Shown piece after piece: positions 35,010 to 43,782 of a stretch of DNA of 64,000 nucleotides. Each line of letters starts with the position of its first letter. Position 1 is the first letter of the stretch. The notes beneath the pieces were generated by a model. That model was not told the DNA's origin. It made no database searches and saw nothing but the letters and a program-made list of their open reading frames with translations. Made by a program: the position numbers and the translations under genes. Where the stretch lies: positions 51,270 through 115,269 of the forward strand of contig JAIQFF010000001.1 in NCBI GenBank assembly GCA_020073395.1. The letters are read 5' to 3'. This DNA is from Terriglobia bacterium. Lineage in GTDB: Bacteria; Acidobacteriota; Terriglobia; Terriglobales; Acidobacteriaceae.

Positions 35010-35098
35010 GCGCTGCTCCACCCAAGCGCCGCTCCTCCCAAGACCTGCTCCACCTAAAACCTGCTTCCGACCCAAGCTGTTACCACCCAAGCTGCAAC
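35010..35098. repeat. Degenerate 16-bp tandem repeat upstream of the large lipoprotein gene
   Basis: At least five units occur head to tail: gcgctgctccacccaa (35010), gcgccgctcctcccaa (35026), gacctgctccacctaa (35042), an 18-base unit (35058) and a 15-base unit (35076), with a partial unit to 35098. On the coding (minus) strand each unit begins TTGGG and contains a GGAG-like purine run. The array lies about 70 bases before the start of the 1186-residue gene. Confidence 0.8.
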
Positions 35099-35123
35099 AA
35101 AAGAGGATTCCTCCGGCCAATAG

Positions 35124-35669
35124 CTATGCGGCCTGTAATCTTTTCATCCGGCTTCGCCGCCGTGAAATGCCCCGAAACCAGAGAAACCCCACCGCCAAGA
35201 AAGGTAACAGATAAAACAGAAGGTCCCATTTGCCAAAACCCACTGGAGTCGCTTCCACTCTCGAAAATTCTTCTCCGCGGCCCTGCGAGCTTTCGAGGAC
35301 CAGGCGGACCCGCCAAAACTCCTGCCGATCGAACTCGACGATGGCGTTGTATTGTTGCTGGCCGCCACTGTTGTCCTTAGTGGCCGTGTAAACTGCCTCG
35401 GGCAGGCGTCCGCTTTCCGGCTGAACGCCGATCTGCAACTTCAGATCCTTGGGGACGGTCCCCCCTGGAATCGGTTCTACAAAGACAAAAAAAGTGCCGG
35501 TGCCTACGTCGGGATGCGTCCACAGAGAAATGACGCAGGGGCCAACTTTGTGATTCTCAATGATGGGGAAGGGCGGGCCGTTGTGGGCCCGGGCTGGCGT
35601 GGGCAACATCAAAACGAGCAGGCCCGCAAGACCGAAATCAATTCCCCGCAGGATAGTGTGGTGGTTCAT
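35124..35669 (-). CDS. Exported single-span membrane protein of unknown function
   Basis: This 181-residue protein has a signal peptide (FGLAGLLVLMLPTPARA) followed directly by HNGPPFPIIENHKVGPCVIS. The periplasmic domain is beta-rich, with the segments TGTFFVFVEPIPGG and LKLQIGVQPESGRLPEAVYTA. One C-terminal membrane helix (LLFYLLPFLAVGFLWF) ends in a basic tail RRRSRMKRLQAA. It reminds of FixH/YtkA-like accessory proteins, but the resemblance is weak. The longer frame to 35750 runs through a dispersed palindrome, so I start at the ATG at 35669; another ATG at 35684 is possible. It lies 92 bases after the polyferredoxin gene and probably belongs to the same transcription unit. Confidence 0.7.
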   Translation of the reverse strand: MNHHTILRGIDFGLAGLLVLMLPTPARAHNGPPFPIIENHKVGPCVISLWTHPDVGTGTFFVFVEPIPGGTVPKDLKLQIGVQPESGRLPEAVYTATKDNSGGQQQYNAIVEFDRQEFWRVRLVLESSQGRGEEFSRVEATPVGFGKWDLLFYLLPFLAVGFLWFRGISRRRSRMKRLQAA

Positions 35670-35730
35670 CCTCAGCTCGAGCATAGCAACGAAAAGAACA
35701 CCCACTCCAAGAGCGACTTCAACCGTGTCG

Positions 35731-35757
35731 GACAACAGTGTCCGACCCACACCATCC
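35731..35757. repeat. Third copy of palindromic repeat family A
   Basis: The sequence gtcggacaacagtgtccgac, followed by CCACACC, is the same palindrome as at 3131-3150. It is in reverse orientation and has a changed loop. It sits in the 92-base gap between the polyferredoxin gene and the 181-residue protein gene. Confidence 0.8.
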
Positions 35758-35760
35758 CCC

Positions 35761-37224
35761 CTAGCCGCTCATCAGGGTGGCACGCATTTCCATGGGTTGG
35801 AACAGGAGCCACATGGATGCGACAAAGAGAATCAGACCTATTGTCGCCCACGGAATAAATACCCGCATCGGTTGCCGGGGCGAATCCTCTTCTGCCAAGC
35901 CATAGGTCACGGTCAGTGAGCCGGCAAATCCCAGCAAGAGGAGCCCGATTTCGATCATCAGCACGATATTCGCTGGCAGGCCCGTAAGAGTCCAGCGTGG
36001 CTCGCCCAAGACAGGCCACCCCAGACTCGCAAGCGCGCTCTGAGTTACGGGAATGAAGGTGTAGAGTCCGGTTAAGAAATGAAATCCGTAGTGGGCGAGC
36101 CACATCCCGAAGCCCATGGGCACGAGGCCGTAAGTGTATCGCACCATCAGCGGGAGCAGGGCGCGCCGGCTGCCCGCCCAAACTCGGGTCAGCCATGCGG
36201 CCAGTCCCAGCAGCAGGACCGGCTCCAGAATCAGAAAGAAGGCGAAGATGATCCCGAGCACCGGCGCTTCGTGGCTCACGTGCAATATTTTTCCCAGCCA
36301 GCTCTCGACCGCGTAAACCGGACTGACCATGCCAAAAGCGTTCAGCAAGGCGCCAAAGGTGAACACTATGGCCAGCGCGGCCAGGTCTTTGCGGCGAGAG
36401 AAATAACCAAGTCCCGATCGCAATGGATCAGTCAGGAGTTCTTCACCGGGCATCCGGCTCAGGATTCCGACGTTGTCATGCGGGCAGGCGTGCACACAAT
36501 CCAGACAGAATGTGCAATCCATGTTGCCCACTTTGCGGGGCTGAAACAGGGCCAGCTCACAGCCGCGGATTGTGACCAGGTCCGAAACCGGTTCGCGCCG
36601 GCCGCGAATGCAATCCAGCGTATGGCAACTGGTGCACACCGCCTGGTCCCGTACCTTCACCTCAAGAGGAGAAAGCGTCGAGGCCACAAAGTTGAACTGT
36701 CCGATGGGGCAAACAAACTTGCAAAACGAAGCGTGCTTAAAAAAGCCGTCCACTACGAGCACGGTCAAGAAGTACGCGAGAATCAGCCAGGCCGTCCACC
36801 AGGGCGAGGACCACAGATCGAACAACTCGTAGAGAAAGAGAATCAGGATAAAGAGTGCCAGGGAAAGCCACTTGTTGCGCAGCGCCCGCGGCCAGTCGAA
36901 GCGAGGCGTGAAGAATCGCCGCGCGGCCTGGCGTACCAGCATGAACGGGCAAGCCAGGCAGAAAAAGTTCCCCGCCGCGAGCAGCACCAGTACCAGTACT
37001 CCGCGAAAGTGAAGCCAGCTCAGGGTGGTCGCCAGATTCTTCGGGGCGAGTGTGGGGCCGAACAATCCATGCAGGATCATTACGACGCTGACGATGAGCA
37101 GTGGAGCCTGGAGCAGCGGGCGGGCATGACGCCAGCGAAACAGATGGCCCAGGCCAGGAACTTGCATTAAGTCAAAGGGCAGCGCTTCGGGAGCTTCCAG
37201 GGCCGGGATGGATGATGGGTTCAA
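35761..37224 (-). CDS. NapH/CcoG-like membrane polyferredoxin
   Basis: This 487-residue inner-membrane protein has about ten hydrophobic segments and several cysteine motifs. CLACP (about 88) and CKFVCP (about 168) lie at membrane borders, as in NapH, NosR and CcoG proteins. CTSCHTLDC (about 195) and CTFCLDCVHACP (about 238) look like two [4Fe-4S] clusters, the first with an unusual spacing. Such proteins pass electrons between quinol and periplasmic or cytoplasmic partners. Unlike CcoG there is no obvious C-terminal Ig-like domain; the C-terminal 230 residues are membrane spans. The start is TTG at 37224, since the upstream gene stops at 37233; an ATG 19 codons later (37167) is the alternative. 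It is the clearest redox protein in this cluster. Confidence 0.85.
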   Translation of the reverse strand: MNPSSIPALEAPEALPFDLMQVPGLGHLFRWRHARPLLQAPLLIVSVVMILHGLFGPTLAPKNLATTLSWLHFRGVLVLVLLAAGNFFCLACPFMLVRQAARRFFTPRFDWPRALRNKWLSLALFILILFLYELFDLWSSPWWTAWLILAYFLTVLVVDGFFKHASFCKFVCPIGQFNFVASTLSPLEVKVRDQAVCTSCHTLDCIRGRREPVSDLVTIRGCELALFQPRKVGNMDCTFCLDCVHACPHDNVGILSRMPGEELLTDPLRSGLGYFSRRKDLAALAIVFTFGALLNAFGMVSPVYAVESWLGKILHVSHEAPVLGIIFAFFLILEPVLLLGLAAWLTRVWAGSRRALLPLMVRYTYGLVPMGFGMWLAHYGFHFLTGLYTFIPVTQSALASLGWPVLGEPRWTLTGLPANIVLMIEIGLLLLGFAGSLTVTYGLAEEDSPRQPMRVFIPWATIGLILFVASMWLLFQPMEMRATLMSG

Positions 37225-37232
37225 CAGCTTGC

Positions 37233-37736
37233 CTAGTTGGGTCGGACGCCCCGCACATCAATCTGGCGTTCCAACTTTTGTCCGCCGGGCAGGGTGACAT
37301 GGAGGAGGATAACCCAATCTCCCGCCATCTCGAACGTGAGATGAGCCTGGTAGCGGCCGGGCTCGATTTCCCTGACTTCGCCAAAGACCGGAGACATGCC
37401 CGCGTGCGACATGTCCGCCTCCAACGCAATGTGCGCTCCCGGAATGGCTTTTCCCGCCGGATCGACCAGCCGAAAGTTCACTACTGTAGGCCCGATCCGA
37501 GCCGGTTCGGGCGAGATCTCGTGCTCAATCGTAATCGTGCGCGACGAGTCCGCTGGTCTGGAGCAGGCGGTTATGAGCAGAGTTGCAGCGCAGGCGCACA
37601 GCAGGAGTTGCCGATATTTTCCTGGGAGCGTGCGAGCCAGCCACCCGCTCCATCTAAAGGCGAATGCGATCTTGCGATTCCTCGTACTCTGATGCTTTCG
37701 GATCAGGCAGCTTGCATCGACGGATTGTGGTCCCAT
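37233..37736 (-). CDS. YtkA/FixH-like lipoprotein (start uncertain)
   Basis: The predicted mature part is a lipoprotein of about 110 residues: CAATLLITACSRPADSS gives a lipobox ITAC. It is followed by an Ig-like domain typical of YtkA/FixH proteins (VVNFRLVDPAGKAIPGAHI, DMSHAGMSPVFGEVREI, YQAHLTFEMAGDWVILLHVTL). The DMSHAGM segment contains His and Met that could bind copper, as in some related proteins. The only in-frame ATG before the signal peptide is at 37736, inside the end of the upstream gene. It would add an odd 45-residue basic n-region; a rare start codon closer to the lipobox is equally possible. The next gene starts nine bases after the stop. Confidence 0.65.
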   Translation of the reverse strand: MGPQSVDASCLIRKHQSTRNRKIAFAFRWSGWLARTLPGKYRQLLLCACAATLLITACSRPADSSRTITIEHEISPEPARIGPTVVNFRLVDPAGKAIPGAHIALEADMSHAGMSPVFGEVREIEPGRYQAHLTFEMAGDWVILLHVTLPGGQKLERQIDVRGVRPN

Positions 37737-38305
37737 GCGCAGGAGCAAACCATCGCCCTCTCCTCCGCCTCCGACGGGAACATGTGATAGTACATGGCGA
37801 TGACCATGGGAATAAACACGATCGAGTTGTAGAAGAGATGGAGTTCCACGCGCGGAATCACCAGCTGCAAAACGCTGAACGGCACCGGCTTGCCCCAGAA
37901 ATTGTGGTGGGCCGTGGCCTGCCAAATCAGCAGGAAATGCTCGATGTGATGCCAGAACTGGATGACCAGCGCCACCGTCCACCAAGTGTGCGCCCGCCCC
38001 GTAAATCCTTTGCGCAGGACCCAAATGCCTGCAAGCATGACGATGGCGTAGCCATAGTGCAGCGCTTCGGACTTGATCAACCAGGGGTACCACAAACCGA
38101 GAATGCCATTGGCTTTGGGCCGGGGCCATCCCATGACATAAATCTGGTAAGCCTGAGCGAGGTGCTCGCCCCAGTGTGCCAGCACGATGAACATGAAAAC
38201 CTGCAAGGCGCGTTCGTGCCAGCGGCTGTTTAGCTTCTCGTAGAAGCTGGCATTGGCCGCCGGGGCAGTATGGATCTGGGGAAGCGCAGGATTCGAAACT
38301 GCCAT
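37703..38305 (-). CDS. Histidine-rich polytopic membrane protein, unknown family
   Basis: This 200-residue protein has about five hydrophobic segments. Many histidines lie in or next to them: VLAHWGEHLAQ, EALHYGYAIVML, IQFWHHIEHFLLIW, ATAHHNFWG, VELHLFYNSIVF and AMYYHMF. Paired membrane histidines suggest metal or haem binding, though no known cytochrome b motif fits. The ATG at 38305 is preferred over 38311 because AGGAG lies eight bases before it. It is the first gene after the TGTGA-N6-TCACA palindrome and is followed by the YtkA-like lipoprotein and the polyferredoxin. I do not recognise a named family. A haem- or copper-dependent membrane electron-transfer role is an inference from the residues and the neighbours. 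Confidence 0.75.
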   Translation of the reverse strand: MAVSNPALPQIHTAPAANASFYEKLNSRWHERALQVFMFIVLAHWGEHLAQAYQIYVMGWPRPKANGILGLWYPWLIKSEALHYGYAIVMLAGIWVLRKGFTGRAHTWWTVALVIQFWHHIEHFLLIWQATAHHNFWGKPVPFSVLQLVIPRVELHLFYNSIVFIPMVIAMYYHMFPSEAEERAMVCSCAWDHNPSMQAA

Positions 38306-38342
38306 GACCATGCTCCTTGAAACCTTAAACTTACCGCAAAAA

Positions 38343-38358
38343 TGTGACCACGATCACA
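38343..38358. promoter_or_regulatory. CRP/FNR-family operator-like palindrome
   Basis: TGTGA-CCACGA-TCACA is a perfect 5-6-5 palindrome that matches the CRP consensus half-sites. It lies 38 bases upstream of the ATG at 38305, in the gap between the porin gene stop (38424) and the His-rich membrane protein gene. No convincing -10/-35 pair could be fixed around it; an ATAATAT stretch lies further upstream near 38390. Confidence 0.6.
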
Positions 38359-38423
38359 CTTTGTCCACTTGGGGTCAATAGTTGAAATATATTATCCCCC
38401 CGTGACCAGTCTTAACCACGTCC

Positions 38424-40001
38424 TTAAAAGTGGAGGTTGGTCTCCAGGTAGGCAAACTGCCCGTTGGGATCCTTGGGATAAATCTTCGCAATCACCGTCT
38501 TGCCCCAGGCATGGCCGTAGTACAGCGTAGTACTGAAAGAGCGGGTGATCTGGTAGTCGGCGCTGAGATCCCAGACGTTGGCCAAGCCACTGAAATCGTT
38601 GCTGGGACGGCCGGTATAACCAAAAGTCTTCGGCTGAAATGCGCCTCCACCGAGGTACCAGAAATCGGCCGAGTTGGCCAGCCGGAGAGCGTGCCCTTCG
38701 GAACGCAGCGCCAGTTTCGAGGTTGGCTTGAGGTTCAGAGTGGCGTAGAAATCCACGTTGTTCATCATGTTGTAGAAGGGAAAGCGCGCGTACTGGCGCG
38801 GTGTGGTCAAGACCTGGAAGAAAGTCCCGTGAGTCGAGTCATTGGGATTTCCATCGCCGCTGCCATATGAAAAGCCGGCGCTGAGCCATGGCTTGAGGTG
38901 CTTCACCGAGGGCTGCCAGCCGAGTTCGCCCACGAAGGCGCTGGCACGTTGGCTGAGCGCGCCCCAGGAGCCGCCCTGGTAAACGCCCCACACCAGAAAA
39001 TCAAACTTGCCGGCGTTCGTGGTGCTGATCACCTGCGCGTAGTTGGCGCCGTAGGTGGCCAACTGAACCTTGCCCAGGTCCGCAGTGCGCACTGGCACGG
39101 GACGGTTGTCGGTCTTCAATATGGTATTGCGGTCATCCACGTAACCCAGGCCGAACACGCGTAGTTGCGCCTCGCCATGCGGCGTATTGATGGACCGGGT
39201 GAAGGCGCCGTAGTAAACCTCGATGTCCAGCTCAGGCATTCCGTCGGTCTGGAGAATTCCAGCAGTCGGTCGAGCGCTGAAAAAGGTGAAGTTGTTCTTT
39301 CCGGAATTCAGGGAGAACTGGCCGCCGTCAAAAGTTCGCTGGACCGCAGTGAATCCGAAGTTGGAGATCAGTCGATGCGCGATCCTGCTCTGTACGACGG
39401 CTGCGAGCACGGGGTCCTTGGGCTTGACTTCCATGCCATCGAAATATTCGAAGCGCCCCAGTTTCACGCGCGCCGGCCCGAGATGCTTGAAGTCCACGAA
39501 TGCCTGTTTCAGGAACACGCTGGCGTTGTTGGACTCGTTATTGTTGGCCACATAGTAGGACCCGCCCAGGCCAAGCTGGCCCGCGGGACCCGCGACTACC
39601 GCGTCATTGGGAAGACCAAGAATGGACGGCTGTTCCATTTCGGCGAACCAATCGAGTTTTTCCCTGGTCTGACCAATCCCGATACGCAGCAGGGAGTGCC
39701 ACAACGGGTAGTCGCTGTTTCCCGTGGGCGCCTCGAACCAGTTCCAACCTTCCGCGCGGGTGCGCCAGTTGATCGTAATCTCGAATGGACCCAGCTTATG
39801 CTTTTGGGCTTGTGCTGAGGCAGGATGTGCCGCTTGTGGTGGCTTCGGCGCTGCCGCGGATGTTGATGGGGCGGAGACGGCCGCCTGCTGCACCGGCACT
39901 GACGGCTGCTCCACGGCGGTCTGGGACTGCTGTCCTACCAATTGTGCAGTACCTATCAGTAAAATCGCCGCGCTGGCATACGCTATTGCTCCCAGTTTCA
40001 T
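38424..40001 (-). CDS. Alginate-export-type outer-membrane porin
   Basis: This 525-residue protein has a signal peptide (ASAAILLIGTAQLVGQQ) and a Pro/Ala-rich linker, then a beta-barrel of about 430 residues. The start of the barrel (ITINWRTRAEGWNWFEAP, LGRFEYFDGMEVKPKDP) and the alternating aromatic strands fit the AlgE/alginate-export family. The C-terminus ends in YLETNLHF, a typical last strand with terminal Phe. The substrate need not be alginate; in Acidobacteriota such porins occur beside varied respiratory genes. AAGGAG before the ATG at 40001 supports the start. It is the first gene of the minus-strand run and is separated from the next gene by 118 bases holding the CRP-like palindrome. 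Confidence 0.82.
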   Translation of the reverse strand: MKLGAIAYASAAILLIGTAQLVGQQSQTAVEQPSVPVQQAAVSAPSTSAAAPKPPQAAHPASAQAQKHKLGPFEITINWRTRAEGWNWFEAPTGNSDYPLWHSLLRIGIGQTREKLDWFAEMEQPSILGLPNDAVVAGPAGQLGLGGSYYVANNNESNNASVFLKQAFVDFKHLGPARVKLGRFEYFDGMEVKPKDPVLAAVVQSRIAHRLISNFGFTAVQRTFDGGQFSLNSGKNNFTFFSARPTAGILQTDGMPELDIEVYYGAFTRSINTPHGEAQLRVFGLGYVDDRNTILKTDNRPVPVRTADLGKVQLATYGANYAQVISTTNAGKFDFLVWGVYQGGSWGALSQRASAFVGELGWQPSVKHLKPWLSAGFSYGSGDGNPNDSTHGTFFQVLTTPRQYARFPFYNMMNNVDFYATLNLKPTSKLALRSEGHALRLANSADFWYLGGGAFQPKTFGYTGRPSNDFSGLANVWDLSADYQITRSFSTTLYYGHAWGKTVIAKIYPKDPNGQFAYLETNLHF

Positions 40002-40232
40002 TTCAAACTCCTTGATCGGGCGCGCTGCACGCGCTCTTGCACCGGGGTTCGCACGAGTCCGCGGGACCCTGCGATTGAAGATGTCGCAGCAATGTAGAAG
40101 TAAAGCCCAGCCGGAGCAATAGCAGAAAAGCACTAGTTGTTATCGAGGAGTTTCCTTTCCTGATGCGGATTGTCTGCACCGATGAATTAAGTTCGCGCCG
40201 CTATGAAATCAGCCGCAACCGGCAGCGAAATC

Positions 40233-40246
40233 GTTACATCCGTAAC
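40233..40246. promoter_or_regulatory. Palindrome GTTAC-ATCC-GTAAC in a divergent intergenic region
   Basis: A perfect 5-bp inverted repeat with a 4-base centre lies between the divergent porin gene (start 40001) and the TonB-like gene (start 40313). It could be an operator serving either gene. The remainder of 40002-40312 shows no gene. Confidence 0.4.
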
Positions 40247-40312
40247 TTGCCCAGGGGTGACTAATTTCCTAATCTCGCAAGATCGGGTCTCCAGTTAAAT
40301 TGCAGGACTTGA

Positions 40313-40687
40313 ATGTTTGTGGGCCAATCAAACACATCATGGTCAAAGCGCAGCACGCGCTTTGCGTGCGGTACGCTGGGGCTGGTCTTATTGGCCTTGC
40401 TTTCGACTGCTTTTCTCGAGGCCCAGAACGCGCCCGCGATGCGCAAACTGGTTTACAAAGTCGCTCCCAAGTATCCCCGCGAACTGAAGCAGAACGCGAT
40501 TGGTGGGGTCGTCCGCTTGTCTATTTCGATCAGTCCCAATGGCTCGGTAGGAAAAATCTCGCCCATCGGCGGCAATCCGATTCTGGTGGATGCAGCTACG
40601 CTGGCGGTCAAACAATGGAAATATGTGCCCGCCGATCACCCGACTACCACTGAAATCCAGCTGGATTTCATTCCGAATCAACAGTAG
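40313..40687 (+). CDS. Small TonB C-terminal-domain protein
   Basis: This 124-residue protein has a membrane anchor or signal (LGLVLLALLSTAFLEAQ) and then a TonB C-terminal domain: YKVAPKYPRELKQNAIGGVV, LSISISPNGSV and AVKQWKYVPADHP. It lacks the long Pro-rich spacer of true TonB, so it is more likely an exported or short energy-transducer-like protein. These are common in multiple copies in Acidobacteriota. The ATG at 40313 has GGACTT-like purines but no strong ribosome-binding site. It runs opposite to the porin gene and upstream of the M23 peptidase gene. Confidence 0.75.
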   Translation: MFVGQSNTSWSKRSTRFACGTLGLVLLALLSTAFLEAQNAPAMRKLVYKVAPKYPRELKQNAIGGVVRLSISISPNGSVGKISPIGGNPILVDAATLAVKQWKYVPADHPTTTEIQLDFIPNQQ

Positions 40688-40771
40688 CCGTTCCACCCCG
40701 GGTGCGGCCGCCGGGATTATGACCACCGAACCCTGGCAGGAATGCTAGGCTGATAATTGGAGTGTTCCAAA

Positions 40772-41701
40772 TTGCTGTCCTCTGCCAACCACCGCTGCCG
40801 CTTGTTGCTTGCCATTGTCAGCGTTGCTATGCCCCTTCTCGGCACCGCCGAAACCCGAATTACAGGTGCGACGGCAGGCGCGAAGAAGGGCGTTGCCAAG
40901 CCCTGGGCCATTCGCTGGCAACCGGCACAGCTGGTGAACGGAGCTCCGATTGTGTTTGACGTTGCGCCCCCAGTGCGACTGACAGAGCTCTCCGCCAAGT
41001 GGTTAGGACATCAAGTCTGGTTTAGTTACGACGCGGCCAGCAAAGCCTGGTACGGGATCGCGGGAGTCAGTCTCGAAACTCGCCCCGGCACTTACGCTCT
41101 GGATCTCATAGGAACCACCTCCCGGGCAACTCAAATCTCGTTTACCCGAAAAATCCTGGTTCGGGCCGCGAAATATCCCAGCATCAAGGTAACCGTGGCC
41201 AAGCGATTCACCGAACCCAGCAAAGCGCAGCTGGAGCGCATTCACCAGGACACGACGGTAAAGCAGGACGTGTTTCAACACACCAATTCGGATCGGGAGT
41301 GGACAGGGAAGTTTCTCGCACCTGTAGTCGCGCCCGTCTCCGATGCTTTTGGCACCCGGCGGACTTTTAACGGCAAAGTTCAAAGCATGCACCAGGGACT
41401 GGACTACGGCGTCCCGACCGGGACACCCATTTCCGCAGCCAATGCGGGAATCGTTCTGCTGGCGGGCCCTTTGTATTTCGAAGGCAACTGCGTGGTACTC
41501 GATCATGGGCAGGGACTGCTCACGCTTTACCTCCACCTTTCAGAAATCAAGGTTAAGCAGGGTGAGCGGTTGGCGGCCGGGCAGCAGATTGGGCGTAGTG
41601 GAGGGACCGGCCGGGCCACCGGACCTCACCTTCATTTTGCCTTACGCTGGCAGGGCGTTTATCTGAATCCTGCAACCCTGCCGACCCTCAAACTTCCCTG
41701 A
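40772..41701 (+). CDS. M23-family metallopeptidase (LytM/DD-endopeptidase fold)
   Basis: This protein of about 309 residues is exported (RLLLAIVSVAMPLLGTAE) and ends in an M23 zinc peptidase domain. The zinc ligands are visible in MHQGLDYGVPTGTPISAA (HxxxD), HLSEIKVKQGERLAAGQ and TGPHLHFALRWQG (HxH). No coiled coil is present, so it may cut peptidoglycan directly rather than act as an EnvC-like activator. The N-terminal half is an unknown beta-rich region. No ATG start fits. TTG at 40772 has GGAG nine bases upstream and is preferred; TTG at 40757 is in the same frame. It converges with the sigma54 activator gene. Confidence 0.85.
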   Translation: MLSSANHRCRLLLAIVSVAMPLLGTAETRITGATAGAKKGVAKPWAIRWQPAQLVNGAPIVFDVAPPVRLTELSAKWLGHQVWFSYDAASKAWYGIAGVSLETRPGTYALDLIGTTSRATQISFTRKILVRAAKYPSIKVTVAKRFTEPSKAQLERIHQDTTVKQDVFQHTNSDREWTGKFLAPVVAPVSDAFGTRRTFNGKVQSMHQGLDYGVPTGTPISAANAGIVLLAGPLYFEGNCVVLDHGQGLLTLYLHLSEIKVKQGERLAAGQQIGRSGGTGRATGPHLHFALRWQGVYLNPATLPTLKLP

Positions 41702-41754
41702 GACGTTACAGGCAACGTCGCTACCTCCGGCTCATATAGGCTGCACTCGGCGGT

Positions 41755-43713
41755 TCACAAGCGGCCATCCAGCACTCTGCCTGTCCCACTCCGGAGCGCG
41801 GGGAAGGAGCGAATCGACGGTCGCAGGTTCAGGTTCCTGACCAGCCGGTGCAGATAATTCGCGTGTACTCCCAGGGTTCGAGCCGCCTCGGTGTAATTGC
41901 CATTGGTTTCTTCCAGGGCGGTAAGAATGAGGTGTTTCTTCAATTGAGTGACCGCCATGTGATACTTGGCCTCGTGCGTGCCGGGCGCAGGACCCTTCTC
42001 TAGAACTGATTCCGGCAGGTCCTCCGGACGAATGGTTTCCGAGACGCCCAACACCAGGGCTCGCTCGATGGCATTTTCCAGCTCGCGCACGTTGCCCGGC
42101 CAGTCGTAATTCATCAGTCCGGCCATAGCCTCGGGAGAAATTTTTTTGGCCTTGACTTTGCATTTGGCGGCAAACTTGGCGACAAAGTACTCCGCTAGGA
42201 TGGGAATGTCTTCCACACGCTCGCGCAGAGCGGGCACCACCATAGAAACGACGTTCAACCGGTAATAAAGGTCCTCGCGAAATGTTCGGGCCTTGACCGC
42301 TGATGCCAGATCCTTATTGGTGGCCGCGATCAGACGTATGTCGATCGAGATCGGGCGGGAGCCGCCCAGGCGCTCGAGCTCGCGCTCCTGCAGCACGCGC
42401 AGCAACTTAACCTGCAGCGCCGGCGCCAGTTCCCCAATTTCGTCCAGAAATACCACGCCTCCGTCGGCCAGCTCCAGCCGGCCTTTCTTTTGACCCGCAG
42501 CGCCGGTAAATGCTCCTCGTTCATATCCAAAGAGCTCGCTCTCCAGCAGACCTTCCGGAATGGCCGCACAATTAATGGTGACAAATGGCCGGCCAGCGCG
42601 CGGGCTGTTGCGATGAATGGCCCGCGCCACCAGTTCCTTTCCCGTCCCGCTTTCGCCACCCACTAGGACCGTCGCATCCGTCGGCGCTACCCGCGACAGG
42701 AAACGGTACACCTCCTTCATCGCGGGGCTTTCGCCGACCATGCTGTGCTGCAGATTGATTTCCGCCGCCAGGCGAAGGTTTTCCTGTTCCAGCCACAGCA
42801 ACCGCCGTGAGTTTTCCAGCGCCACCGCCGAGATGCCGGCAATGCTGGCGACGAGTTCCAGGTGATCTCGATCAAAACGGGTGCCAGGGCTGGTGGTGTC
42901 CAGGTAAATGCATCCGACCACCTTCTGAAAGACGGTCAGGGGCACGCACAACAACGAGCGCACGCGAAAACTCACCAGGCTTTCTACTCCGCTTAAGCCT
43001 CCGCTGGCGGGCACATCCGCCCCCAGGATCGCCACTCCCTGCTCCATCACCTGGGTAGTGATGGTGCGGCTTACCCGGACTGGTTCTCCCCGTTTTGCCG
43101 GATAGGCGAAGAGGGAGGAGAACTTCTGGCTGCCCTTGCCATCCAGCAAGATTGCGCCGCGTTCGGCCGGCACCACTTCAAAGATCAGTTCCAGGATCTG
43201 CTCCTGCAACCGGTCGAGGTCAGAAATGGAGTGCACCACGCGGCTGATTTTCAGCAGCGCATTGAGGTTCCGCCCCAGGCGCGAAGTTGCCGGCAGCTCT
43301 TTCAGGATGCGTTCCGGCTGGAGATAGAGAACATCCCGCGGGTGGACCTGGGTCGTGGCCTGAGTCAGGCAATCGTCGAACTCCACAGCCTCAGCGGTCG
43401 CTCCGTCCGAGTCCTCCTTCGTCAGGAAGACAAAAACAGATTCTCCCACTGAGATTTGATCCCCGTGGTTCAGCCGCTTTTCCGACACCACGCCACCGTT
43501 AACGAATGTTCCATTGCGGCTCTCGAGATCGCGAAGCCTGTAACTATCCTCCTCGCGCATGAGCATGCAATGGCGTCGCGAAAGCGAAAGATCGCTGATT
43601 GTCAACGAGTTAGAAGGATCTCTGCCGATCCTGATTTCTGCTTCAGTCAAAAAATAGATGGAATCTGCCAAGGGTCCGGCCGCTACTTGAAGTCTGGGCT
43701 TCACCGTTCGCAC
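41755..43713 (-). CDS. FHA-GAF-AAA+ sigma54-dependent transcription activator
   Basis: This 652-residue regulator has an N-terminal FHA phosphothreonine-binding domain (about 25-95; [28 protein letters not shown]). A GAF domain covers about 150-300. The AAA+ sigma54-interaction domain covers about 330-560, with Walker A GESGTGKE (about 352), GAFTGA (about 398) and the arginine-finger region [18 protein letters not shown]. The C-terminal Fis-type helix-turn-helix is [20 protein letters not shown] (about 611-630). It should activate RpoN-dependent promoters in response to Ser/Thr phosphorylation and a GAF ligand. The start is GTG at 43713. Two 16-bp palindromes 70-105 bases upstream may be its own binding sites. 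Confidence 0.9.
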   Translation of the reverse strand: MRTVKPRLQVAAGPLADSIYFLTEAEIRIGRDPSNSLTISDLSLSRRHCMLMREEDSYRLRDLESRNGTFVNGGVVSEKRLNHGDQISVGESVFVFLTKEDSDGATAEAVEFDDCLTQATTQVHPRDVLYLQPERILKELPATSRLGRNLNALLKISRVVHSISDLDRLQEQILELIFEVVPAERGAILLDGKGSQKFSSLFAYPAKRGEPVRVSRTITTQVMEQGVAILGADVPASGGLSGVESLVSFRVRSLLCVPLTVFQKVVGCIYLDTTSPGTRFDRDHLELVASIAGISAVALENSRRLLWLEQENLRLAAEINLQHSMVGESPAMKEVYRFLSRVAPTDATVLVGGESGTGKELVARAIHRNSPRAGRPFVTINCAAIPEGLLESELFGYERGAFTGAAGQKKGRLELADGGVVFLDEIGELAPALQVKLLRVLQERELERLGGSRPISIDIRLIAATNKDLASAVKARTFREDLYYRLNVVSMVVPALRERVEDIPILAEYFVAKFAAKCKVKAKKISPEAMAGLMNYDWPGNVRELENAIERALVLGVSETIRPEDLPESVLEKGPAPGTHEAKYHMAVTQLKKHLILTALEETNGNYTEAARTLGVHANYLHRLVRNLNLRPSIRSFPALRSGTGRVLDGRL

Positions 43714-43782
43714 ACCTCACATGCGGCCTACCGTGTAACACATTTTTCTTTCTTGCGGAATATGGTTATCCGTCCTGTTCGA

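Noticed and set aside
35010-35098. CRISPR-like array
   Set aside because: The units are contiguous without spacers and vary in length and sequence, so this is a tandem repeat.
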